Assembly (NCBI GenBank): GCA_038063715.1
Contig: JBBTUO010000017.1
Location: 26,134 to 90,133 of the forward strand
From: SIBU01 sp038063715
Lineage (GTDB): Bacteria > Patescibacteriota > Minisyncoccia > Phycocordibacterales > SIBU01
Direction of reading: 5' to 3'
Length of the DNA stretch: 64,000 bases
Shown: positions 34,567-42,565 of the stretch, in pieces
Numbering within the stretch: the first letter of the stretch is position 1
Layout: every line of letters begins with the position of its first letter
Made by a program: the position numbers and the translations under genes
Notes under the pieces: model-generated
What the model saw: the letters and a program-made list of their open reading frames with translations, nothing else
Databases searched by the model: none
What the model was told of the DNA's origin: nothing

Positions 34567-34599
34567 CCCGCCCGAACGTAACGTTTCGGTACGGGCGGG
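34567..34599. repeat. GC-rich intergenic hairpin
   Basis: CCCGCCCG (34567-34574) pairs with CGGGCGGG (34592-34599); the loop holds the small palindrome AACGTaACGTT. It lies between the GT39-like gene and the GT4 gene of the same leftward operon, and shares the CCCGCC/GGCGGG core with the hairpin at 33373. No T-tract follows on the minus strand, so it is not a classical terminator; it may slow readthrough or protect mRNA ends. Confidence 0.6.
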
Positions 34600-34607
34600 T
34601 ATCATTA

Positions 34608-36056
34608 TTATATTGGTATGTTCAACTTATATATAGTATAACCGCCGGCAACCCCATAAATAACATACCTTGAATCAACCACCTCTTTCTCTTCTAAGAA
34701 AAAACGTTGGCTTGGATATCCCACTAAAATCTCTGGTAAATCCTTCTGTAAGAGTGGATTCTGCCCGATCTGAGGCAATCCGGTTAGGTCCATCGATAAA
34801 TACCGTTCTGAAGTATTAAGCCACAAAGCAACCTCAACAGCATTTAACACACCTACCGACTTCCCAGGAAAATTTTCATTTATACTTGTCGCCGCACGCA
34901 TTGCTCCTTCTGAATAAAAAAGTTCACTCACTGTAAACATCTGTACACACTGAATTACCACCAGAATAGTAAGTAAAAAAGCTGGCACGGGTTTACCGTG
35001 TAAAACCTGGGGCAACCCTCCCTGAAAACGCCCAAATAGCAACGATAAGGCATGCGGCAACAAAAACAGAATAAGTAGCTCCGCAATCAGAATATACCGA
35101 AGCCACCCAGGACTACGCAGATAGTATGCGAAAGCAAAAACAGCATAAACAATTACAAAATTATACAAAGTCTTCCTCGAGGAGTCGGCCAAAAAGCGTC
35201 CGGCAATAATACAAAGAAAAAGAATTCCAAAATATATGATAGTTGTAGAGTGAGGGATGTCAGTAATATTTTTAAAGATATTTTCACTGATTGATGAGCT
35301 ATACGGGTTTTGGTAAAAACTTAAAAGATTGGCCCAGGTTGAGGCCAAAAATGGTTGGCTCAAGTTTAAAAAAATCCAACCAACGGCAGCGGGAATCATT
35401 CCAGTGGCAACAGGCACAAGTGTTCGTAAAAAACTACGCCATTCAAATAAATACGTCACAACAAGCGCAGGCACGATTAGACCGAACACCGACAACTTGC
35501 TCACAACCGCTAGTCCCAGAAAAATACCTGCCCAATAAAATTGCCGGCGAGAGAGTAAAAAATATAGTCCTGCAAGAAGAAAGAAAAAGCCGGGAATCTC
35601 CCCTACCACCGTACGTCCACTACCGTAGAACGAGGCAAACGTAATAAATAATAAAAATGCGCCTGTACCAGTCAAAGAGCCGAGCCATTTTCCCCCCAGC
35701 CAAAAAACGAGAGAAAGTGTTGCTAACATCCATAAAATCATGTACACGCGTGCCTGAACTAGGCCGTATCCAAATAATTTAAAAAAGAAGGACAACGGGA
35801 CGGTCACTGGAAAACCTGTGGATTGAAGACGTTCACTAAACCCGGAAAAAATTCCCGGAGCTGTCTTGATATCTAGGACACCGTCGGTCTGAAAATTTCT
35901 CGCAATCTCAATCGAAACAGCTTCATCAGTCCAAAGCCTTGGTTTCGTTGTAAGGGTCGAGAAGGAAATGGCCAAAACAAAAATTATTCCTAAGCAAAAA
36001 AACAAAACTGGTGCGTTTTTACTGAAAAAACCTAATAATAATTCTTTGCTATTCAT
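34608..36056 (-). CDS. GT39-like polytopic membrane glycosyltransferase
   Basis: 482 aa with about 11-12 membrane helices. The first outside loop carries LWTDEAVSIE (Asp44-Glu45), the acidic pair that in PMT/ArnT-type (GT-C) enzymes sits in the active site and handles a polyprenyl-phosphate sugar. Later AKLSVFG-like turn VVSKLSVFGL and SPGWLRY are also common in the family. It likely transfers a lipid-linked sugar to the glycan or a surface molecule on the outer face of the membrane, using a donor made by one of the DPM1-like GT2 enzymes (36244, 46083). Confidence 0.82.
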   Translation of the reverse strand: MNSKELLLGFFSKNAPVLFFCLGIIFVLAISFSTLTTKPRLWTDEAVSIEIARNFQTDGVLDIKTAPGIFSGFSERLQSTGFPVTVPLSFFFKLFGYGLVQARVYMILWMLATLSLVFWLGGKWLGSLTGTGAFLLFITFASFYGSGRTVVGEIPGFFFLLAGLYFLLSRRQFYWAGIFLGLAVVSKLSVFGLIVPALVVTYLFEWRSFLRTLVPVATGMIPAAVGWIFLNLSQPFLASTWANLLSFYQNPYSSSISENIFKNITDIPHSTTIIYFGILFLCIIAGRFLADSSRKTLYNFVIVYAVFAFAYYLRSPGWLRYILIAELLILFLLPHALSLLFGRFQGGLPQVLHGKPVPAFLLTILVVIQCVQMFTVSELFYSEGAMRAATSINENFPGKSVGVLNAVEVALWLNTSERYLSMDLTGLPQIGQNPLLQKDLPEILVGYPSQRFFLEEKEVVDSRYVIYGVAGGYTIYKLNIPI

Positions 36057-36100
36057 GCGAAATCAAAAAGTGTATACTGGTTTGGTAAAATAAACTTTAT

Positions 36101-36224
36101 TAGAACTTGTGTGTTTGGATGCAGTTCGAGGCGCAAGCAAGGCTTGCAACTAAAATGTATGCCTATACATTGCAGGAGCAAACGAGCGAAGCAACGAAGA
36201 AATGCGCCAAAGACGAAAGTTCTA
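36101..36224. other. Structured non-coding element with long-range pairing
   Basis: TAGAACTT (36101-36108) pairs with AAGTTCTA (36217-36224); inside, GGCGCA (36130-36135) pairs with TGCGCC (36203-36208); and a 7-bp hairpin AATGTAT-gcct-ATACATT (36154-36171) sits near the centre, preceded by GCAAG-g-CTTGC (36137-36147). Overall a 124-bp nested fold. It fills most of the 187-bp gap between divergent genes. Two short overlapping frames cross it, but their codons follow the pairing rather than a protein. It may be an RNA, a dispersed palindromic repeat or a regulatory leader of the GT2 gene at 36244. A TATACT box lies at 36073-36078, upstream on the plus strand. Confidence 0.5.
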
Positions 36225-36243
36225 ATTATGGTAGTGGAAAAAT

Positions 36244-37002
36244 ATGGAAAAAGCAATCTCAAACAAACCCAAAATCACCGCTATCTTTATTGCCTACAAA
36301 GCAGTAAAAACACTTGAAAGTTTTTATGCCTCGTTCCCGAAGGAATTGGTGGATGAAATTATTCTAGTAGATGACGCATCGGGAGACGGCACATACGAAC
36401 TAGCACAAAAACTAGGCATCACATCTTTTGAAAATCCGGTCAACCTCGGATACGGTGGCAACATGAAGAGGGCAATTGAAATTGCTCTTGAGCGTGGCGC
36501 CGACATCATTATTGATATACACCCAGACGGAGAGTACAAACCTTCTGCAATTGCACCCGCCATTCAAAAAGTAAGGGGGGGTGCGGGACTTGTACTAGGA
36601 AACAGATTTACAACCCTAACGGCGCCGCTCAAATCTGGAATGTATTCTTGGAAAATAATTCCAATTGTTGTTCTAAATATTTTTGACCGATTAGCCTTAG
36701 GCATAAAAATTCACGATCTTCATCAGGGCTTTCGTGTCTACACCAAAACACTTCTTGAACAGGTCAACTACACCCAGAACACCAACGGTTATCTATTTAG
36801 TTTTGAACTCATCGCTCAGGCCGCTTTCAAAAAAATTCCGATAGCAGAAGTACCAGTAGAAACAAATTACCAGGGAGAAAAGCGCGGAGCTAGTTTAAGG
36901 AGTAGCTTAAAATACTCTTTTGCCACATTCAAAGTGTTAGCTCTCTTTTATGGAGCAAAGTTGGGATTAGTATCAGAAATTTTTAAAAGTCCTAAAAAGT
37001 AA
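36244..37002 (+). CDS. GT2 glycosyltransferase, polyprenyl-phosphate sugar synthase type
   Basis: 252 aa. DPM1/DPG-like GT2: FIAYKAVKTLESFYASFP, IILVDDASGDGTYELA (first Asp pair), FENPVNLGYGGNMKRAIEIA and IIIDIHPDGEY (metal site), then DLHQGFRVYTK and FELIAQAAFKKI, the turn seen in polyprenyl-phosphate transferases. No C-terminal membrane helices, so it is a soluble or peripheral type. It may charge undecaprenyl phosphate with a sugar for the GT39-like enzymes. Confidence 0.85.
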   Translation: MEKAISNKPKITAIFIAYKAVKTLESFYASFPKELVDEIILVDDASGDGTYELAQKLGITSFENPVNLGYGGNMKRAIEIALERGADIIIDIHPDGEYKPSAIAPAIQKVRGGAGLVLGNRFTTLTAPLKSGMYSWKIIPIVVLNIFDRLALGIKIHDLHQGFRVYTKTLLEQVNYTQNTNGYLFSFELIAQAAFKKIPIAEVPVETNYQGEKRGASLRSSLKYSFATFKVLALFYGAKLGLVSEIFKSPKK

Positions 37003-37010
37003 AAGAAATA

Positions 37011-37033
37011 CCCGTCAGCTTGTGGCCGACGGG
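37011..37033 (-). terminator. Rho-independent terminator of the NUDIX-like gene
   Basis: On the minus strand CCCGTC pairs with GACGGG (outer 6 bp, with further GGC/GC pairing inside), followed by TATTTCTTTT. It lies 30 bp after the stop at 37063. Confidence 0.8.
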
Positions 37034-37062
37034 CGTAGAACATTTAACTTGTGCAAACCGAG

Positions 37063-37725
37063 TCAGTGGACCTCGGGGAGATCTGCGAGCAATTGGGCGA
37101 TTGCCGAGCGGGCCAAAGCGTCCGCAGTCTCGCGAACAGCCATCCGCCAAGTAAAGAACCGCAAGGCATCGGGGTTTTTGGCCCCTGGCAACATCCAGTG
37201 AGCCGTCGGCTTCAGTTTCCATGAAAAGTTCGCAACACTATCAAGAACCCCGTGGTCAATCTCGACAGCAAAAACATGAAGACCTTCATCAGCCTTCGCG
37301 TCCGCAACGCAATACGCCCGGTTAAAATTTGCGGGGAAACCTTGCAATTCCTTCGCAGATCCCGTATTCATTCCGCCCTCCTCAACACCAAACCGGGTTT
37401 GAGCTTGCGCGTGGGTCTCGCCAAGTTTGACGAATCCGCCCATGAGACAGGGTGTTGGCTCATCGCCCATATTGGGCCGATTCTCCATAACCAGTCCGAC
37501 CAGAAGTCGACCGTCAGGAGCATAGGAATACGGCAATGTCGCCGCCCCTCCACCAGCCGCTTCTCCAATCACAATGGAATCGTAGCCCTCAGGCCGGACA
37601 CCATAGGTCCACACGCCGAACCTTGACTCAAGGGTGAGTTTCCTGGGCCTGATTATGACCCCGTCAGCCGTGATCGTCCAGCCACGCTTTGCGTCTGCCG
37701 GGACAGGTTTCATTTCAAATTCCAT
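37063..37725 (-). CDS. NUDIX-like orphan protein with altered Nudix box
   Basis: 220 aa. The run GGFVKLGETHAQAQTRFGVEEGG (96-118) aligns with the Nudix box G-x5-E-x7-R-E-U-x-E-E-x-G: Gly97, Glu103, Arg111, Glu115 and Glu116 are kept, but the Glu after Arg is Phe112. Nudix enzymes hydrolyse nucleoside diphosphates linked to another group; loss of one acid may change metal binding. GC content and codon use are visibly higher than in the surrounding sugar genes. It interrupts the rightward glycan genes as a self-contained unit with promoter, leader hairpin, Shine-Dalgarno (AAAGG, 10 nt upstream of the ATG) and terminator. Probably unrelated to glycan synthesis. Confidence 0.7.
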   Translation of the reverse strand: MEFEMKPVPADAKRGWTITADGVIIRPRKLTLESRFGVWTYGVRPEGYDSIVIGEAAGGGAATLPYSYAPDGRLLVGLVMENRPNMGDEPTPCLMGGFVKLGETHAQAQTRFGVEEGGMNTGSAKELQGFPANFNRAYCVADAKADEGLHVFAVEIDHGVLDSVANFSWKLKPTAHWMLPGAKNPDALRFFTWRMAVRETADALARSAIAQLLADLPEVH

Positions 37726-37777
37726 AACCGATTACCTTTCTGTTTGATCAGAGCTTCATGCTTCTGATCCTTCCTTA

Positions 37778-37805
37778 ATTATACGCCAATCACAAGAAAA
37801 GTCAA
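37778..37805 (-). promoter_or_regulatory. Sigma70-type promoter of the NUDIX-like gene with leader hairpin
   Basis: On the minus strand TTGACT (37805-37800), a 16-bp spacer and TATAAT (37783-37778). The transcript starts near 37771 and its leader contains GATCAG...CTGATC (a 6-bp stem, about 37746-37769) before the AAAGG ribosome-binding site. Confidence 0.75.
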
Positions 37806-37846
37806 TAGGTTGATTTAAAGCAGAAAAATGAGAAGATACTACAATC

Positions 37847-38926
37847 GTGCCTAATTTCAACGACAAAACCATTGTGGTATTTGGCGGTTCCGGCTTTATC
37901 GGATCTAATTTTATTCGTTTCATTTTTTCCAAGTACCCAAAAGTTCGCATATTAAATTTTGACAAGCTCACCTATTCTGGGAACCTGGATAACAATAAGG
38001 ACATCGCGAAAAATAAAAAACTGGATTATCACTTCATCAAAGGCGACATTGTCGATAAGAAAAAAATTGACACAGCATTTAAAAAATTTAAACCTGATTA
38101 CGTTATAAATTTCGCAGCCGAAACGCACGTGGATCGAAGCATTCACGGAGCATCGCTTGAATTTATTAAAACAAACGTTGAGGGGGTATTTAACATCGCT
38201 GAAGCGGTCAAAGCAAATCCAAAAGTTATAAAATACGTTCAGGTCTCAACTGATGAAGTCCATGGAAGCTTACCTCTAGATTCGACTGAGCGATTCCACG
38301 AACACACTCTGTTCGCTCCAAATGTCCCCTACGCCGCCACCAAGGCCGGCGGAGATCTACTTTGCCGTGCGTATCATTCAACATGGAAAGTGCCTATCGT
38401 AGTCACCCACTGTTCAAATAATTATGGCCCGTATCAGTATCCAGAAAAGGTTATTCCCTTTTTCATTACTCGAATGCTAGAAAATAAAAAACTTCCGCTA
38501 TACGGCGATGGCAAACATGTGCGCGACTGGATTTATGTGTTAGATCACTGCCACGCTCTTGAACTCTGCCTCCTACACGGCACACCAGGTGGCGTATACC
38601 ACATCGGCGCAGACAACGAACTTGATAATACGGACATTGCAGGACGAATTTTAAAACATTTCAACCGTGATGAGAGTTGGATAGAGTATGTAAGCGACAG
38701 GCCTGGGCACGACAGACGTTACGCTATTGATTCAAGAAAAATATCAACAGAACTCGGTTGGAAACAAATGTATTCGTTTGAAAATGCTTTCCGGGAAACG
38801 GTAGAATGGTATATTAATAACCCAGGGTGGATTGATAGGGTAAGGAAACGAACAGGTGTGTTTAATCCACACATAGACCTCTGGAAAAGTCACGATATTA
38901 AAAAATTAAAAACAAAGAAAAAATGA
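37847..38926 (+). CDS. rmlB: dTDP-glucose 4,6-dehydratase
   Basis: 359 aa, GTG start at 37847. Extended SDR: VVFGGSGFIGSNFIR with GGSGFIG (13-19), NFAAETHVDRSIHG (the family-specific catalytic loop), STDEVHGSL (Asp-Glu pair of the dehydratase), YAATKAGGD (Tyr-x3-Lys) and NNYGPYQYPEKVIPFFI. Converts dTDP-glucose to dTDP-4-keto-6-deoxyglucose. Followed with 4-bp overlap by rmlA. Possible GATACT -10 box at 37835 would make this another near-leaderless message. The product can serve both the rhamnose branch and the FdtA/FdtB pair at 16.2 kb. Confidence 0.94.
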   Translation: MPNFNDKTIVVFGGSGFIGSNFIRFIFSKYPKVRILNFDKLTYSGNLDNNKDIAKNKKLDYHFIKGDIVDKKKIDTAFKKFKPDYVINFAAETHVDRSIHGASLEFIKTNVEGVFNIAEAVKANPKVIKYVQVSTDEVHGSLPLDSTERFHEHTLFAPNVPYAATKAGGDLLCRAYHSTWKVPIVVTHCSNNYGPYQYPEKVIPFFITRMLENKKLPLYGDGKHVRDWIYVLDHCHALELCLLHGTPGGVYHIGADNELDNTDIAGRILKHFNRDESWIEYVSDRPGHDRRYAIDSRKISTELGWKQMYSFENAFRETVEWYINNPGWIDRVRKRTGVFNPHIDLWKSHDIKKLKTKKK

Positions 38927-39645
38927 AAGGAGTAATACTAGCAGGAGGTTTGGGCACTCGCCTTCACCCACTCACCAAAGTTACCAACAAACATCTTTTA
39001 CCGGTCTATGACAAACCTATGATTTTGTACGGTATTGAAACTTTAAAAAAATCAGGTATCACTGAGATCATGATTGTCTGTGGCCGTGAACATGCTGGGC
39101 ACTTCATGAATTTCCTAGGCTCTGGTAAGGAATACGGTATCAAATTGTCATACGCACTGCAGGACAAGAATAATGGCGGGATTTCAGATGCACTTCTTTA
39201 CGCTGAAGACTTTGCAGACCGAAATAGTATCGCGGTAATTCTAGGAGACAACATATTTGAAAATGATTTTTCAAAGGAGGTGTCCTCATTCGAAAGTGGC
39301 GCAATGATTTTTATAAAAAAAGTAAACGATCCAGAGCGTTTCGGCGTACCAGTATTCGATAAAACCGGTAAAAAACTTATAGATATAGAAGAAAAGCCGA
39401 AGAAACCAAAATCAGACTACGCTCAAACAGGTTTTTATATATACGACTTCAATGTTTTTTCTTATATAAAAAAACTAAAACCTTCTGCGCGCGGTGAGCT
39501 TGAAATCACTGATGCCAACAATATGTATCTCAAGCATGGCGAACTAAATTTCTCTTTTGTTTCTGGTTATTGGTTTGACGTTGGAACAATCGATTCGCTC
39601 CTTGAAACGGGGGTTATTCTTTCAAAACAAAAAACAGGGGTGTAA
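38923..39645 (+). CDS. rmlA: Glucose-1-phosphate thymidylyltransferase
   Basis: 240 aa, the short form of the enzyme. Makes dTDP-glucose from dTTP and glucose 1-phosphate. GGLGTRLHPLTKVTNKHLLP (8-27), YDKPMILYGIETL, ILGDNIFEND (metal Asp), NDPERFGVPVFD, EEKPKKPKSDYAQTGFYIYD and SGYWFDVGTIDSLL all match RmlA. Overlaps rmlB by 4 bp; the E. coli enzyme is about 290 aa, but 240-aa forms are normal in archaea and CPR. Confidence 0.93.
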   Translation: MKGVILAGGLGTRLHPLTKVTNKHLLPVYDKPMILYGIETLKKSGITEIMIVCGREHAGHFMNFLGSGKEYGIKLSYALQDKNNGGISDALLYAEDFADRNSIAVILGDNIFENDFSKEVSSFESGAMIFIKKVNDPERFGVPVFDKTGKKLIDIEEKPKKPKSDYAQTGFYIYDFNVFSYIKKLKPSARGELEITDANNMYLKHGELNFSFVSGYWFDVGTIDSLLETGVILSKQKTGV

Positions 39646-39655
39646 CGAATTATAA

Positions 39656-40507
39656 ATGAAAAAAAAATTTCCAAAAACCCTCATCACCGGAGCAAATGGA
39701 ATGGTCGGATCCTACGTTGATTTTGGTATCAAAACTGATAGGCAAACTCTCGACGTGACAAATCTTGAGAGTGTCATGAGTGTCGTTAAAAAACACAATC
39801 CAAAAGTGATTCTTCACCTAGCCGCCATGACCGATTTGGATCTCCTAGAAAAGAATCCCTCGCTCGCCTATTTCGTAAATTCAGTTGGTACATACAATAT
39901 CGCACTAGCAGCGCGAAGCATTGGCGCAAAAGTAGTGTTTCCCTCTTCAACCGGAGTTTTTGATGGAACTAAAAAAAGTCCCTACACGGAAAATGACGTA
40001 CCTAACCCTCAAAACCATTACGGCCATTCAAAATATATTGGCGAACAAATTATCAGAAGCATGCTCGATAACTATATTATCGCCCGATCATGCTGGATGT
40101 TTGGAGGTGGGCCTAAAAATGATAAAAAGTTTGTGGCAAAAATAATTGCCCAATTAACACGAAATGAGGTCACAGAAATAAAGGCTTTGGACGACGTAAA
40201 AGGTTCCCCCACTTTTGGTAAAGATTTGGTCGCCGCCTATAAGGCCCTAATAGAAAAAGATGCTCGAGGAATTTTCCATCTTACAAACAAGGGTGTATGC
40301 ACACGTTTTGATGTAGCTAAGGTTATTGTAGAAACACTAAAACCATCTCTAAAAATTCGGGCGGTTGACTCGACATATTTTAATTTGCCAGCGGTACGCG
40401 TCAAGAACGAAGCATCATCTTCGCAGGTACAGCTATTACGTCCATGGAAGGATGCTCTTAAAGAATACCTTGAGGTAGAATGGAGTCACCTAAAACTGAA
40501 AAAATAA
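39656..40507 (+). CDS. rmlD: dTDP-4-dehydrorhamnose reductase-like protein
   Basis: 283 aa. RmlD-type SDR: TLITGANGMVGS (8-19), LDVTNLESV, HLAAMTDLDLLEKNPSLAYFVN (typical RmlD strand), FPSSTGVFDG with Thr98, YGHSK (Tyr121, Lys125) and GEQIIRS. Reduces the C4 keto group with NAD(P)H. The 3,5-epimerase RmlC, needed for rhamnose itself, is not recognised in the window, so the product may be another 6-deoxyhexose such as dTDP-quinovose- or fucose-type sugars, or RmlC may lie elsewhere. Confidence 0.82.
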   Translation: MKKKFPKTLITGANGMVGSYVDFGIKTDRQTLDVTNLESVMSVVKKHNPKVILHLAAMTDLDLLEKNPSLAYFVNSVGTYNIALAARSIGAKVVFPSSTGVFDGTKKSPYTENDVPNPQNHYGHSKYIGEQIIRSMLDNYIIARSCWMFGGGPKNDKKFVAKIIAQLTRNEVTEIKALDDVKGSPTFGKDLVAAYKALIEKDARGIFHLTNKGVCTRFDVAKVIVETLKPSLKIRAVDSTYFNLPAVRVKNEASSSQVQLLRPWKDALKEYLEVEWSHLKLKK

Positions 40508-40532
40508 TAGATATAATCGATAAAATTCACGA

Positions 40533-41765
40533 ATGAGTCGCGATTATAAAATAAAAAAAAGTTGTCGAATCTGTGGAAATACTAAATTTCTGAAGGTCTT
40601 AGACTTGGGCAAAAGCCCCCTAGCCAACGCCTTTTTATCGGCCAATGAACTGGAAAAGTCAGAGGCATATTTCCCCTTAGCTGTTTACTTCTGTCAAAAA
40701 TGCACCCTTGTCAGTCTTAGACATATCGTCGAGCCAAGTCTACTTTTCAAAAACTACCACTATCTCACTAGTGCAAGCACACCCCTTTCATTACATTTTA
40801 AAAAACTGGCGTGGGAAGTTGGTACAAGATACATAAAATCAAAAAATGACCTGGTCGTTGAAATCGGAAGCAACGATGGTAGCCTACTCTCAAACTTAAA
40901 AAACCGTTGTCGCGTGCTTGGTATTGACCCCGCTGACAATGTAACAGAGATAGCTAAAAAAAATGGAGTGGAAACAGTTACGGCCTTCTTTAGTGAAAAA
41001 ACCGCTGAGGCAGTGGTGCAGAAATATGGCAGAGCGAAGGTCGTACTGGCAAACAATGTAATTGCCCATATTGATGATCTCCATAGCGTATTTGGTGGAA
41101 TAAAAAAACTTCTATCTCCTGACGGTGTTTTTATATTTGAAGCTCACTGGGTTGGAAACTTAATCACCGATGGTGGGTTTGATCAGGTTTATCATGAGCA
41201 TTTATCCTACTTTTCACTCCATGCAATAGAATACATAGTACAAGAATTTGGTATGACAATATTTGACGCGACACTTGTACCGATTCATGGAGAATCTCTT
41301 AGAATTTCGGTCGGAAACTCTGGTAAGGCTTCAAAAAATGTCCGGTCCTTACGCCAAAAGGAAAAAATAATGAAGCTTGATAAATACAGCACATTCAAAG
41401 ATTTTGCTAAAAAAGTTGAGCGAAACAAAAATAAACTTAATACACTTTTACGTAAATTAAAAAAACAAGGTAACAAAATCATAGGCTACGGCGCACCCGC
41501 AAAGGGAAATACCCTTTTAAACTATTATAAAATAACACCGAAAATTTTAAATTTTATTACAGACACCACCCCACTTAAACAGGGACTTTTTACTCCTGGC
41601 ACGCACATTCTAATACTATCGCCTGATGTTCTTAAAACGGAGAAGCCTGATTATATTTTGCTTCTGTCCTGGAATTACAGTATAGAGATACTAAAAAAAG
41701 AAAGTACTCTAAGAAAGGAAGGGGTAAAATTTATTATTCCCGTACCAGATGTAAAGATCGTCTAA
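40533..41765 (+). CDS. Sugar C-methyltransferase (NovU/TylC3 type)
   Basis: 410 aa with the three-part layout of deoxysugar C3-methyltransferases: an N-terminal zinc site (Cys11, Cys14, Cys54, Cys57; Methyltransf_13), a central SAM domain with VVEIGSNDGS (108-117) and YHEHLSYFS, and a C-terminal domain with GYGAPAKGNTLLNY (Methyltransf_14). These enzymes add a methyl branch at C3 of dTDP-4-keto-6-deoxy sugars. Downstream of rmlB-rmlA-rmlD, so the operon probably yields a branched-chain dTDP-deoxysugar. Ends with a 4-bp overlap with the convergent GT2. Confidence 0.88.
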   Translation: MSRDYKIKKSCRICGNTKFLKVLDLGKSPLANAFLSANELEKSEAYFPLAVYFCQKCTLVSLRHIVEPSLLFKNYHYLTSASTPLSLHFKKLAWEVGTRYIKSKNDLVVEIGSNDGSLLSNLKNRCRVLGIDPADNVTEIAKKNGVETVTAFFSEKTAEAVVQKYGRAKVVLANNVIAHIDDLHSVFGGIKKLLSPDGVFIFEAHWVGNLITDGGFDQVYHEHLSYFSLHAIEYIVQEFGMTIFDATLVPIHGESLRISVGNSGKASKNVRSLRQKEKIMKLDKYSTFKDFAKKVERNKNKLNTLLRKLKKQGNKIIGYGAPAKGNTLLNYYKITPKILNFITDTTPLKQGLFTPGTHILILSPDVLKTEKPDYILLLSWNYSIEILKKESTLRKEGVKFIIPVPDVKIV

Positions 41766-42565
41766 GACCTCCATACTAATTTCCAAAATTTTCGGCAAAT
41801 GTTTAAGTGATATACATGTCGTTCCCATTCAAGTGCCCACGGCATTTTTTTGCCCCTGCAAAAAAATAAATTACGTACATATCGAAAAATATACAAAGCG
41901 GAAATTTTGAAGTTTTCTGCGCAGACCGCCAACCAACCGAAAAATGAAATCGTCCCGCGACGTTCTACCTCAAGCTCTATATAATGCGCCCATTTTCTTC
42001 GATGGAATGAAGGGTCAGGGTTTGTAGGAACCAACATAAAATTTATGATATTGAAAATTGGATAACCCTGCTTTACGTCAATCCGCTCGTGAATGGTTTT
42101 AATAAAACCATTCACAGCATCACGATGAAAAAATCTCATTTGCTTTGTGGGATAGGTCGCAGCACAATCAACAACTTCTCCAGATAGAACATACCTTCTT
42201 GGCACCCAAAAAACGGCCGCCGGATGACCAGTGGAAATAATAGATTTAATCTCTCGCTCCAAAACTGGTGTCACAAGCTCATCGGAATCTAAGGAAAAAA
42301 ACCATTGGTAACTAGCGAGAGACAGCATTTGATTTCTCACGCCAGAAAAATCAATGATTCGATTGCCTTCCCCTTTAAACTCTGGCGCCTGGACAATCAC
42401 CTTCGCGCCAAAAGCGCGCGCTAAAGATAGCGTGTCATCCGTCGATCCTCCATCGCACACGATGATTTCAGCAAAATTTTTTACAGAATCAAGGGCGGAT
42501 TTGAGAGTAGCACCGTTATTAAAAGTAAGTATCCCGACACTGCACTGAATTTTATGATCATTCAT
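41762..42565 (-). CDS. Family GT2 glycosyltransferase (WaaE/KdtX-like)
   Basis: 267 aa from the ATG at 42565, overlapping the upstream GT4 gene by 8 bp. SVGILTFNNGATLKSALDS, IIVCDGGSTDDTL, IDFSGVRNQML and WFFSLDSDELV (metal DxD) match the short GT2 group that adds sugars to LPS core or capsules. A VPRRYVLSGEVVDC and IHERIDVKQG tail is typical of that group. No membrane helices. Confidence 0.85.
   Translation of the reverse strand: MNDHKIQCSVGILTFNNGATLKSALDSVKNFAEIIVCDGGSTDDTLSLARAFGAKVIVQAPEFKGEGNRIIDFSGVRNQMLSLASYQWFFSLDSDELVTPVLEREIKSIISTGHPAAVFWVPRRYVLSGEVVDCAATYPTKQMRFFHRDAVNGFIKTIHERIDVKQGYPIFNIINFMLVPTNPDPSFHRRKWAHYIELEVERRGTISFFGWLAVCAENFKISALYIFRYVRNLFFCRGKKMPWALEWERHVYHLNICRKFWKLVWRS

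Noticed and set aside
34555..34605. Longest start of the GT4 gene at 34605
   Set aside because: The first codons fall within a GC-rich hairpin and do not resemble a GT4 N-terminus.
36107..36317. Two overlapping short frames (66 and 68 aa) ahead of the GT2 gene
   Set aside because: They cover the nested hairpin element, lack a ribosome-binding site, run into the GT2 start and have no protein-like composition.
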